Below are positions 52,966 through 64,000 of a stretch of 64,000 nt of DNA, piece by piece. A model generated the notes under the pieces. It saw only the letters and a list, made by a program, of their open reading frames with translations, was not told where the DNA came from and made no database searches. The stretch's first letter is position 1. Every line of letters begins with the position of its first letter. Source of the DNA: JALHST01 sp963798435. Its GTDB lineage: Bacteria > Bacteroidota > Bacteroidia > Flavobacteriales > Flavobacteriaceae. A program made the translations under genes and the position numbers. The stretch is from NCBI GenBank assembly GCA_963798435.1, contig CAWCTF010000008.1, positions 479,465-543,464 on the forward strand, written 5' to 3'.

Positions 52966-55428
52966 TCAGCGCATCTTGTATACTATAATCGAATTGTCCT
53001 GATCCTTGGCGACCAATTCAAGTTGTCGATTATTATTCACATCGGCCATATCGATACCCGAAGTGCCATACACCGGAAAGTTGGGAATCGCTTTGGCTTG
53101 GCTGTCAAACAGATATATTTTTTGATTCTGTATATCTGTCACACTCACATAGATTTTATCGTGGATGTAGAAAATTTGGGGTTTGCTATAGACTCCTAAT
53201 TCAAGTTCCAATTTTCGTCCCTTAATGCTTAGGATGTTGTCGTTCATATACACCAAGGTATTGTTGGTGGCGTCGATGCCATGATCTTTGTTTAGGTTTA
53301 AATGGGTCGTGGAGAGACCGCCATTGGCATCGATGAGATATAACATCCCATTTTTATCGGTCGTAATGAACTTATTGGTATACAAATAAACCTTGTTCTC
53401 CGAAAAATCGATTTTCCCATTCACCTTTGTGCGAACATTGCCTACCCTATTAACTATTTTTAAACTTCCATCGGCTAATCGGAACACCAAATAATCACGA
53501 TTCCCGATGATGAAATGTTGTGGAGCGCCTAGAATTGGTTTATCGGCACGTGTAAATTTAAAGCCACCTACAACTTTACCTTTGTTATTATACATAAATA
53601 TTTTTTCGCCTTGGGTGACCACAAAGCGATACTCCTTCTTGTTTTCATAATCAAAAACCGCCAAGGGATTTAGATTCCCCCCTTCATATGAAAAAGTGAA
53701 CGGTTTTACCTCATTTCCATTTCGATCCAAAATCAAAAATTGATGATCCGTTGTGAAGGCCAATTGTAGCCTTCCATTTTTAAAAATATCGACTTGTTGA
53801 ATAGCCCCTTGTATGCTCCCGTCCAATTGTTTTTTCCATATAATTTTTCCATCCGAAGAAATCAGGTACAGCACGTTTGCAACGTCTTGGACCACAATTT
53901 CTTTTTTGTTCGTAGTATGATTGGTAACAAATTGCGGATTAGTCGCAAGGTCATTTTCTAGTTCCAAAGTGAATACGGGTGAAACCTGAAGTTTCCGTGA
54001 CTCTTTTTCGATTTCTTGGATTACCGTATTGGTATGATAAAAATCGTCATCTGAAATAAGTTGGGTTCCAAAAACAAACTTGGAAACGTCTGATTTTTTA
54101 ATATCGGCAGGCAATGGATCCCTAAAATAGTTTTGAGACATCGTTTCAACTCCCTCGGCACTTGAGATGAATAAAAAAGTAGATTCTGTGGCCAAGGACT
54201 CCATAGCGGCATTGAACATGGTCGTCTTATCGAAGGTTGCACCATTTTTATAATTGCTGATGATCTCTTGCAATGCTTCTTTATTTTCGGAAAACAGGAA
54301 GGCATTTTCCAATATAGTACAATAGTTGGGCGTAAAGTCATCAACCAGGGGATACAAGGAATTTTTAAGGAAATCTAGGAAACCAAGCTCCAGAATTTCA
54401 TTGCCCAGGTATACAGAACCATCCTTTTTGATTCCCATAAGATAATCTGCAATAGTCTCGGATCCAAACGTGTTCAGCAAAATTATTTTTTGACGGTTTA
54501 GATAAATAAACCCGATTTCCTCCACCGTATTAAAAAGTGAATCCATTGGAGTTTCCCGTTCCAAATATTTTTGTTGGTTTTCTGAAAATCGGGCATATTC
54601 GTCAAACGTATAGGATGCGATGGCATTTGCATTAAAAGGAGCAAAAGAGCCAGTCTTGTTGAGCAACGGATTCGTATGCTTGAAAAGGTTTATATAATTT
54701 TTGGTTGAATCGCTAGCAATAGCAATGCCATTGAGTTGTAAATAATCTTCCCCTAAACCGATATCTACCGAGATCCAATCGGCAAATTTTGAAGTAGCGA
54801 ACTTCGAAGGATCCAGCAATAATGAGCTGAATGCCGTATCGGTTTTTTTTAAATTAACAAAAACAGATGCCACTTTCGCCTTATTGGCAGTTTCGTAAAG
54901 TCTGACCAAAGTAGGCGAGTTCCATGGGCTACTGAGGTGATTCGTGAGATTTTCAAGCAGGGCCTGGGATGAACTAAAAATTCTAGTATCATCGACGAGC
55001 GTGCCGAAAAAGGATGCGCCATCGATTTTGTATTGATCAAAGGTGAAATTTTCGTAGGTAATTTGTTCGACGGTTTTGTTCGGCACCCTATCAATGTCTA
55101 AAAGTTTCTGATGATCCCTTGTTATGAAAATATAATCTAGGTTGTCTTTATCACTATTTGAAAACACAAGAATACTTTCCGATTCAGTTTGGACATACTC
55201 TAAATTTTTAATTTTCGCAACGATTGACTGGTAAATGCCCAGCGTCTTTGCTTTTGAAATAAACTCATTTGACCCAAAGGCTTCCTTAAAGTCGTTGAGG
55301 TTATTGATTTTAATGATTGCCACGGGGTCTTTTGGAACAAAATCCAATAAACTGGAAGCGACCTTGTGCTCGTTTTCACAACCGAAGCAAAAAAGTAGGG
55401 CGAGTACAACGAGTAATTTAAATTGCAT
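52966..55428 (-). CDS. Large lipoprotein, two-part, unknown function
   Basis: A lipoprotein of about 820 residues. The signal ends in a lipobox-like LFCFGC. The first ~490 residues are alpha/beta with a substrate-free pattern like DUF3352 proteins (VPKDPVAIIKINNLNDFKEA, then FFGTLVDDTRIFSSSQAL). The last ~300 residues are repeated strand pairs that read as a beta-propeller (VLYLISSDGKIIWKKQLDGS, QLAFTTDHQFLILDRNGNEV, GGFKFTRADKPILGAPQHFI), similar to PQQ/WD-type blades. It has no assigned role; the pairing with rnhB recurs in flavobacteria. The start is MQFKLLVVLALLF at 55428; an upstream ATG (55443) is also in frame. Confidence 0.8.
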   Translation of the reverse strand: MQFKLLVVLALLFCFGCENEHKVASSLLDFVPKDPVAIIKINNLNDFKEAFGSNEFISKAKTLGIYQSIVAKIKNLEYVQTESESILVFSNSDKDNLDYIFITRDHQKLLDIDRVPNKTVEQITYENFTFDQYKIDGASFFGTLVDDTRIFSSSQALLENLTNHLSSPWNSPTLVRLYETANKAKVASVFVNLKKTDTAFSSLLLDPSKFATSKFADWISVDIGLGEDYLQLNGIAIASDSTKNYINLFKHTNPLLNKTGSFAPFNANAIASYTFDEYARFSENQQKYLERETPMDSLFNTVEEIGFIYLNRQKIILLNTFGSETIADYLMGIKKDGSVYLGNEILELGFLDFLKNSLYPLVDDFTPNYCTILENAFLFSENKEALQEIISNYKNGATFDKTTMFNAAMESLATESTFLFISSAEGVETMSQNYFRDPLPADIKKSDVSKFVFGTQLISDDDFYHTNTVIQEIEKESRKLQVSPVFTLELENDLATNPQFVTNHTTNKKEIVVQDVANVLYLISSDGKIIWKKQLDGSIQGAIQQVDIFKNGRLQLAFTTDHQFLILDRNGNEVKPFTFSYEGGNLNPLAVFDYENKKEYRFVVTQGEKIFMYNNKGKVVGGFKFTRADKPILGAPQHFIIGNRDYLVFRLADGSLKIVNRVGNVRTKVNGKIDFSENKVYLYTNKFITTDKNGMLYLIDANGGLSTTHLNLNKDHGIDATNNTLVYMNDNILSIKGRKLELELGVYSKPQIFYIHDKIYVSVTDIQNQKIYLFDSQAKAIPNFPVYGTSGIDMADVNNNRQLELVAKDQDNSIIVYKMR

Positions 55429-55457
55429 ACAAGAAAATTTCACACAAATTTAGGGTA

Positions 55458-56054
55458 TTAAATATTCAAGGACAATTGCTCTGGCAGTTGTCTAAAACTT
55501 TTTCTATGATGCGCTGTAATTCCATATTTACGAATGGCATCGCGGTGCTGCTTCGTCGGGTAGCCCTTATTTCTTTTCCAATTGTACATGGGATGTATTT
55601 TATGCAGTTCCTCCATATAGTCATCGCGATATGTTTTTGCCAACACCGAAGCGGCTGCAATACTCATGTACTTACGATCACCTTGAATAATACATTCAAA
55701 GGGCACATTTGAATAGGGCTTAAAACGATTTCCGTCAACGATAATAAATTTTGGATGGGTCCCCAGTTGTTCAATGGCCCGGTGCATAGCTAGCATTGAG
55801 GCGTTCAGGATATTTATTTCGTCTATTTTCCTTGGAAACACATGGGCAATCCCAAAATGGAGACAACTGTTTTCAATGATAGGTCTCAAGATAGCCCGCT
55901 GCTTTTCTGATAAGAGTTTGGAGTCATTTAGCATTTCATTGCTAAAATCATGTGGAAGCATCACTGCCGCCGCCGTAACAGGACCTGCTAGGCAACCGCG
56001 ACCAGCCTCATCGGTGCCTACTTCATCGACTATAACATGAAATAGCTTGAGCAA
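55458..56054 (-). CDS. rnhB: Ribonuclease HII
   Basis: A 198-residue enzyme that cuts the RNA strand of RNA-DNA hybrids and removes single ribonucleotides from DNA. The first active-site acidic pair is in DEAGRGCLAGPVTAAAVML, with others in KFIIVDGNRF and the later SIAAASVLAKTYRDDYM; the GYPTKQHRDAIRKYG segment is also typical. Length is normal. It starts 29 bp upstream of the large lipoprotein gene on the same strand and may form an operon with it. Confidence 0.95.
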   Translation of the reverse strand: MLKLFHVIVDEVGTDEAGRGCLAGPVTAAAVMLPHDFSNEMLNDSKLLSEKQRAILRPIIENSCLHFGIAHVFPRKIDEINILNASMLAMHRAIEQLGTHPKFIIVDGNRFKPYSNVPFECIIQGDRKYMSIAAASVLAKTYRDDYMEELHKIHPMYNWKRNKGYPTKQHRDAIRKYGITAHHRKSFRQLPEQLSLNI

Positions 56055-56183
56055 TACTTTTGGTTTTTGGTAGCAACGAAGATAAATTAAATGTGGCGAT
56101 TAGGGAATATTCATGTGATTTTGGCATTCATCCCATATGGGCGTTGCAGCAAAACTTTCACATTTATTTACGAACAAAAAAAT

Positions 56184-56191
56184 TAACTTTG
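56184..56191 (+). promoter_or_regulatory. -7 promoter box of the putative porin gene
   Basis: TAACTTTG matches TANNTTTG, 18 bp before the ATG at 56210. No clear TTG at -33. Confidence 0.45.
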
Positions 56192-56209
56192 TCCGAGTTA
56201 GACCAATAA

Positions 56210-58195
56210 ATGAGATATTTTCTCCCGTTGTTTTTGTTTTTACTGAGCGCGCCGCTGTTTTCCCAGCAAGATTCGACATTAAGGTCCAAGCAAATGGATT
56301 CGTCTGATCTTGCCAAAAAAATTGCCCGAAAATCAAAGGGAACGGCAAAGCCGGGTGAAGCTCAAAAAATAACGATCGAAGACTATAAAATAATCACTTA
56401 TTCCCGGGATACCACCTATTTAGATACCACCCTTACCATTCAGAAAGAATTTAGTTACAATTATCTAAGAAGGGATATTTTTGAATTGATGCCTTTTGCA
56501 AATGTTGGCCAGCCGTATAACAAATTAGGGGTCGATTTTGAGAGTAATACCATGTATCCTGCGATGGGGGCCAAGGCAAAGCATTACAATTATATGGAGG
56601 TAGCGGATATAGACTACTATAATGTAGCGACGCCTATGACCGACCTTTTTTTTAAGACAACTTTTGAAAAAGGCCAACTCCTGGATGCCTTGCTAACTTT
56701 TAACACCTCACGTAGATTCAATTTTTCAATTGCGTATAAGGGCTTCCGATCTTTCGGGAAATATCAATTCAATCAAGCACAATCAGGTAATTTTAGGACG
56801 ACCTTGAACTATGAGACCAAAAATAAACGGTATAATCTGCGGGCCCACATTGCCGCACAAGATATTGATACCGAAGAAAATGGCGGCTTGGCCAATCTAA
56901 TTCAATTCGAATCAGGAGAATCAGAATTTCGAGATCGATCAAGGATCGATGTGCGTTTTACCGATGCCGGCAGTAAACTTTTGGGCAAGCGGTATTTCTT
57001 GGATCACCAGTATAAATTGATCAAAAAGAATAAGGATTCTTCACTTGTTGAAAAGACTTCCTTGGCCTTGGGACATCAGTTTAATTATGAGACCAAGTAC
57101 CAATTGTATACCCAGACAGCGGCCAAGGATTATTTTGGGGATGCCTTACTTCCGGCTATTTACGATAGGGCAAATCTCAAGACCATGCAGAACGAATTCA
57201 ATATCGAATTTTACAATGCAACACTTGGAAGATTAAAGGGAAATATAAGCCTCCTCAATTATAATTACTTTTTTAATAGCACGCTACAAACCGATACCCA
57301 GCTAATACAAAATCAGCTTAAAGGTACTGAGATCGCCATCGGTGCAGATTATAAAAAGCAAATTGGGGGCTTTATGATCGATGGCGGGGTAAAATATAAG
57401 GTTTCGGGCCAACTCACCGGTAGTATCCTAAATGCCTCGGCAAGTTACCAGATTAACGAGGCCAATAGGGTAAAGGTGACCTTATTTTCGCTCTCCCGCA
57501 TGCCTGATTTTAATTTTCTTTTATATCAAAGCGACTATACCCAATACAATTGGCAGTTTTCTGACACTTTTCAGAAACAAAGTGTGAATAGCCTGCAATT
57601 TAATCTCGATTCGAATTTTTGGGGAAATATAACAGTCAAATATTCAAGACTTGGCAATTATACTTATTTCACATCGGCGCCGGGCATTCTGATCGAGGAG
57701 GGAAAAGAAGAGGCGAATGTTCGACCGTTTCAAGAAAAGAGTAGTGTCAATTATTTAAAGGTAAAATATGCCAAGGAATTCAAGCTAGGGGGGTTTGCTT
57801 TAAACAATACCGTACTCTATCAGGTCGTTGAACAAACCAATGATGTGCTGAACGTGCCACAACTCGTGACCCGTAATACGTTATATTATTCATCGGATGT
57901 TTTCAAAAAAGCAATGTACTTACAGACGGGTATTACCTTCAAATATTTTACTTCTTATTATATGGATGCATACAATCCTTTGCTATCTGAATTCTTTGTA
58001 CAGGATGCAGTAAAACAAGGAGGATATCCGATGTTCGATTTTTTCATCAATGCACGGGTAAAGCAAACGCGGATTTATTTAAAGGCCGAACATTTTAATG
58101 CAGGATTCGGAAAACCAAATTATTATGCTGCACCCGGATATCCCTATCGCGACTTTGTAATACGATTTGGTTTGGTATGGAATTTCTTTTCCTAA
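56210..58195 (+). CDS. Putative outer-membrane porin
   Basis: A 661-residue outer-membrane beta-barrel of the putative-porin family found in Bacteroidota. A signal peptide (MRYFLPLFLFLLSAPLFSQ) and a Lys-rich stretch precede a DIFELMPFANVGQPYNKLG block and a long series of amphipathic strands, ending in FVIRFGLVWNFFS, the C-terminal aromatic outer-membrane signal. Substrate unknown. The 3' gap to the rRNA leader (58196-58397) contains nothing I can identify. Confidence 0.88.
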   Translation: MRYFLPLFLFLLSAPLFSQQDSTLRSKQMDSSDLAKKIARKSKGTAKPGEAQKITIEDYKIITYSRDTTYLDTTLTIQKEFSYNYLRRDIFELMPFANVGQPYNKLGVDFESNTMYPAMGAKAKHYNYMEVADIDYYNVATPMTDLFFKTTFEKGQLLDALLTFNTSRRFNFSIAYKGFRSFGKYQFNQAQSGNFRTTLNYETKNKRYNLRAHIAAQDIDTEENGGLANLIQFESGESEFRDRSRIDVRFTDAGSKLLGKRYFLDHQYKLIKKNKDSSLVEKTSLALGHQFNYETKYQLYTQTAAKDYFGDALLPAIYDRANLKTMQNEFNIEFYNATLGRLKGNISLLNYNYFFNSTLQTDTQLIQNQLKGTEIAIGADYKKQIGGFMIDGGVKYKVSGQLTGSILNASASYQINEANRVKVTLFSLSRMPDFNFLLYQSDYTQYNWQFSDTFQKQSVNSLQFNLDSNFWGNITVKYSRLGNYTYFTSAPGILIEEGKEEANVRPFQEKSSVNYLKVKYAKEFKLGGFALNNTVLYQVVEQTNDVLNVPQLVTRNTLYYSSDVFKKAMYLQTGITFKYFTSYYMDAYNPLLSEFFVQDAVKQGGYPMFDFFINARVKQTRIYLKAEHFNAGFGKPNYYAAPGYPYRDFVIRFGLVWNFFS

Positions 58196-58397
58196 CAGCT
58201 GGTCTGTTTTTGCATTGCTACATAAATGGCTCCTAGACCATTGGTCTGTATTGGCTTTTCTAAAAATTTAGGTGTAGGCAAGTATTGACAAAGGGTTATT
58301 ATAGGGTTTCTTAAAAAAAATGTTCGAATCTTACCTATTGATAGCCAATATCTTAAAATCTTTTTTTAGAAGCTTTTCAAAAAATTCGATGTATGTA

Positions 58398-58428
58398 TTG
58401 TGTAACCAAAAAAACCATCTTATATTTG
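58398..58428 (+). promoter_or_regulatory. rRNA operon promoter (TTG-N20-TATATTTG)
   Basis: TTG at 58398-58400, a 20 bp spacer and TATATTTG at 58421-58428 followed by CA. This is a textbook Bacteroidota housekeeping promoter. Transcription should start near 58435, giving a pre-16S leader of ~215 nt. Confidence 0.88.
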
Positions 58429-58509
58429 CACCCGCTTAGGGAACGATGGGGATGATTTTGATGTTTGAATGGCGCGGGGTGTCCTTGAAAAGGTCCCTTT
58501 TTTTTGAGA

Positions 58510-58526
58510 AGTTCATTGACATACTG
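58510..58526 (+). promoter_or_regulatory. boxA-like antitermination element, 16S leader
   Basis: AGTTCATTGACATACTG resembles boxA (TGCTCTTTAACA type), the NusB/S10 site used in rRNA antitermination. The same sequence precedes the 23S gene (60712-60727), and the similar GTTCATTGATTGATAAG lies between the two tRNAs. The assignment is by similarity and position. Confidence 0.55.
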
Positions 58527-58543
58527 TAAAGACGAAAAAGAAT

Positions 58544-58607
58544 GCGCCGCATCCTAGGAAGCGGCGCGCCAAGGGACTATAGAGATATAGGAACGAGGAA
58601 ACGGGGC
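58544..58607 (+). other. Pre-16S leader processing structures
   Basis: A hairpin GCGCCGC/GCGGCGC at 58544-58567 is followed by GAAACGGGGC (58598-58607). The latter can pair with GCCCCGTTTTC at 60212-60222 beyond the 3' end of 16S, with one bulged base. This would bring the two ends of 16S together in the long stem cut by RNase III. Confidence 0.5.
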
Positions 58608-58651
58608 CGGGGGACGATTCGGGGCGTTGGCGTTGATGATATTTAACGAAC

Positions 58652-60178
<1,527 letters not shown>

Positions 60179-60321
60179 CTAGAGATGCCGCGCCCCGGAA
60201 TGTTTTCCCGCGCCCCGTTTTCGCTTCCTATTTTTTTCTTGTATGTTTTTTGGTTTTCGGTACGTCTTTGCGGTATATTATGGTATAAAAGGAACGGTCC
60301 CGACGCGTCGGAATCCGGGAG

Positions 60322-60395
60322 AGTCCCGTAGCTCAGCTGGTTAGAGCGCTACACTGATAATGTAGAGGTCGGCAGTTCGAGTCTGCCCGGGACTA
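60322..60395 (+). tRNA. tRNA-Ile (GAT)
   Basis: A 74-nt cloverleaf without encoded CCA. Acceptor arms AGTCCCG/CGGGACT, D-arm GCTCAGCTGGTTAGAGC, anticodon stem CTACA/TGTAG with loop CTGATAA giving anticodon GAT, and T-arm GGCAGTTCGAGTCTGCC. It is the first tRNA in the 16S-23S spacer. The spacers 60179-60321 and 60396-60534 hold only processing sequence. Confidence 0.96.
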
Positions 60396-60534
60396 CGAGC
60401 CGGGGCCCGCTTATGGGGTGTCCGGGACGTTCATTGATTGATAAGTAGGAATTGGAAATTCTGGGAGTTGGGAGATGCCCTAATGTTTGGGATTCGGGAT
60501 TTCATTTTTTGGAATTTTCGTTTGTTCCGATCGC

Positions 60535-60608
60535 GGGGGATTAGCTCAGCTGGCTAGAGCGCCTGCCTTGCACGCAGGAGGTCATCGGTTCGACTCCGAT
60601 ATTCTCCA
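60535..60608 (+). tRNA. tRNA-Ala (TGC)
   Basis: A 74-nt cloverleaf without encoded CCA. The acceptor GGGGGAT pairs with ATTCTCC with two G-U pairs, including the G3-U70 pair that marks alanine tRNAs. D-arm GCTCAGCTGGCTAGAGC, anticodon stem CCTGC/GCAGG, loop CTTGCAC with anticodon TGC, T-arm ATCGGTTCGACTCCGAT. Second tRNA in the rRNA spacer. Confidence 0.96.
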
Positions 60609-60663
60609 CAGGTATTAGAGATTCGGCCAAAGGGGCCGGAGCGTCCCGAACTTGCTTCGGGAA

Positions 60664-60694
60664 GGTCATCGGTTCGACTCCGATATTCTCCACA
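60664..60694 (+). pseudogene. 3' fragment of a second tRNA-Ala copy in the rRNA spacer
   Basis: Thirty-one bases are identical to the 3' end of the tRNA-Ala (60580-60610), covering the end of the variable loop, T-arm, acceptor and ACA. They lie exactly 84 bp downstream. The sequence in between (60611-60663) keeps scattered tRNA-like blocks, such as GAGCG and a CCCGA/TCGGG hairpin around CTTGC, where the anticodon arm should be, but no proper 5' acceptor. It looks like a decayed or mosaic duplicate of tRNA-Ala, not a functional tRNA. Confidence 0.8.
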
Positions 60695-60711
60695 CGGGCG
60701 GAAGCCTTTAA

Positions 60712-60727
60712 GTTCATTGACATATTG
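60712..60727 (+). promoter_or_regulatory. boxA-like element, 23S leader
   Basis: GTTCATTGACATATTG repeats the element of the 16S leader (58511-58526) with one change. It lies ~95 bp before the 23S gene, as expected for the spacer boxA. The remaining spacer to 60821 is A/G-rich with no gene. Confidence 0.55.
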
Positions 60728-60821
60728 GGACAGGGCATATACTTGATAAGGGTATGTGCGCTGAAGAGAAGAAAAACACGAATTTTTTAAGTAAAGAAGT
60801 ACGAATTAGAATAGAACAGAA

Positions 60822-63668
<2,847 letters not shown>

Positions 63669-63669
63669 C

Positions 63670-63708
63670 GTCCCCCCCCGCCCAGTGCGGGGGGCGACAG
63701 CCTTTTTT
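63670..63708 (+). other. G/C-rich hairpin and T-run between 23S and 5S
   Basis: GTCCCCCCCCGC pairs with GCGGGGGGCGAC with one mismatch (63670-63698) and is followed by AGCCTTTTTT. It looks like an intrinsic terminator but lies within the operon, so it may be a processing stem or an attenuator that is read through by antitermination. The rest of the spacer to 63867 shows nothing else. Confidence 0.5.
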
Positions 63709-63867
63709 CTACTTCGAAAGATACCTCCTTGCCTAAAGGATACGTACTTGGTCTTCCCTTCTTCCTGTCCCATTATTATGTCAACAATATAGTCGGCGGT
63801 CTGCCAGTTGCAGCGTTAAGGTCAAAGGACCGCACGCAATGCACGGCACACTGAGGACCTAAAATTT

Positions 63868-63974
63868 AGGTGGCCATGGCGACGGGGCCCACCCCTTACC
63901 ATTCCGAACAGGGAAGTTAAGCCCGTCTGCGCCGATGGTACTGCTATACCAAGTGGGAGAGTAGGAAGCCGCCT
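63868..63974 (+). rRNA. rrf: 5S ribosomal RNA
   Basis: About 107 nt. The terminal stem AGGTGGC/GCCGCCT is clear, with the conserved CCATTCCGAACAGGGAAGTT and CGCCGATGGTACTGC blocks. It completes the rRNA operon, which runs to the window end. Confidence 0.95.
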
Positions 63975-64000
63975 TCCTCGAAAAGTCCCTCACAGTTTTG

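Noticed and set aside
60541..60738. Protein with NIGVEPMT motifs on the minus strand of the rRNA spacer
   Set aside because: It is the antisense of tRNA-Ala and its fragment. Proteins with ENIGVEPMTS-type sequence are a known false annotation of this region.

Overview
The window is bacterial and reads as a member of the family Flavobacteriaceae (Bacteroidota). The signs are: PorP/SprF proteins and a gliding-motility (type IX secretion, T9SS) C-terminal domain; TANNTTTG -7 promoter boxes with a TTG -33 element; almost no Shine-Dalgarno sequences; many short lipoproteins and secreted proteins with ...AQ signal cleavage sites; and the Bacteroidota-type rRNA spacer with tRNA-Ile and tRNA-Ala. I do not assign a genus. 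Most genes are ordinary chromosomal housekeeping genes. I see no phage, integron, insertion sequence or CRISPR array.

Layout. 1-1.8 kb: end of an efflux locus (HlyD-type adaptor, TolC). 1.8-9.9 kb: tsaB, a secreted unknown, an MscS channel, a DUF255 thioredoxin-like protein, dodecin, an Nfu Fe-S carrier, an orphan PorP/SprF protein and a von Willebrand A lipoprotein. 10.1-13.6 kb: a TPR histidine kinase with its LytTR regulator, then a gamma-carbonic anhydrase whose stop codon lies on the edge of a ~430 bp heptanucleotide repeat array. 14.2-21.9 kb: fabD and a T9SS type-B surface locus (Calx-beta/DUF11 adhesin, PorP/SprF partner, OmpA protein with PD40-type repeats). 21.9-26.4 kb, minus strand: an NRAMP-like transporter, and the operon M23 peptidase - MerR - LemA - TPM - TPM. 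26.5-38.7 kb: alaS, GSCFA, DUF4230, a CE15-like esterase, an aromatic amino acid hydroxylase, DUF4136, a tiny DUF5522 protein, a small HExxH membrane protein, and a tight D-cysteine desulfhydrase-like/glucosaminidase/hemL operon. 38.7-40.5 kb: three small secreted or membrane proteins. 40.5-47.7 kb, minus strand: a planctomycete-type cytochrome operon (DUF1549/DUF1553 protein, DUF1501 protein, DUF2231-cytochrome-LRR protein) followed by an SLC13 anion transporter. 47.8-58.2 kb: lysS, a YqaE/Pmp3 peptide, lipB, a TapB-like protein, an OmpA protein, a large lipoprotein, rnhB and a putative porin. 58.4-64 kb: a complete rRNA operon (16S, tRNA-Ile, tRNA-Ala, 23S, 5S) with promoter, boxA-like elements and processing stems.

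Reading-frame integrity is a major feature. Six genes (HlyD adaptor, Calx-beta adhesin, a TPM protein, LemA, alaS, and the DUF1549/DUF1553 protein) need nine single-base corrections to read through, and the last also has an in-frame stop. alaS is essential, so most of these are probably sequencing or assembly errors. Six of the nine lie at the motif AGATC (or its AGAATC variant), which suggests a systematic cause.

The least understood unit is the planctomycete-type cytochrome operon. It couples a membrane domain, CxxCH haem sites, a Tat-exported sulfatase-superfamily protein and an anion transporter, and no function is established for such clusters.
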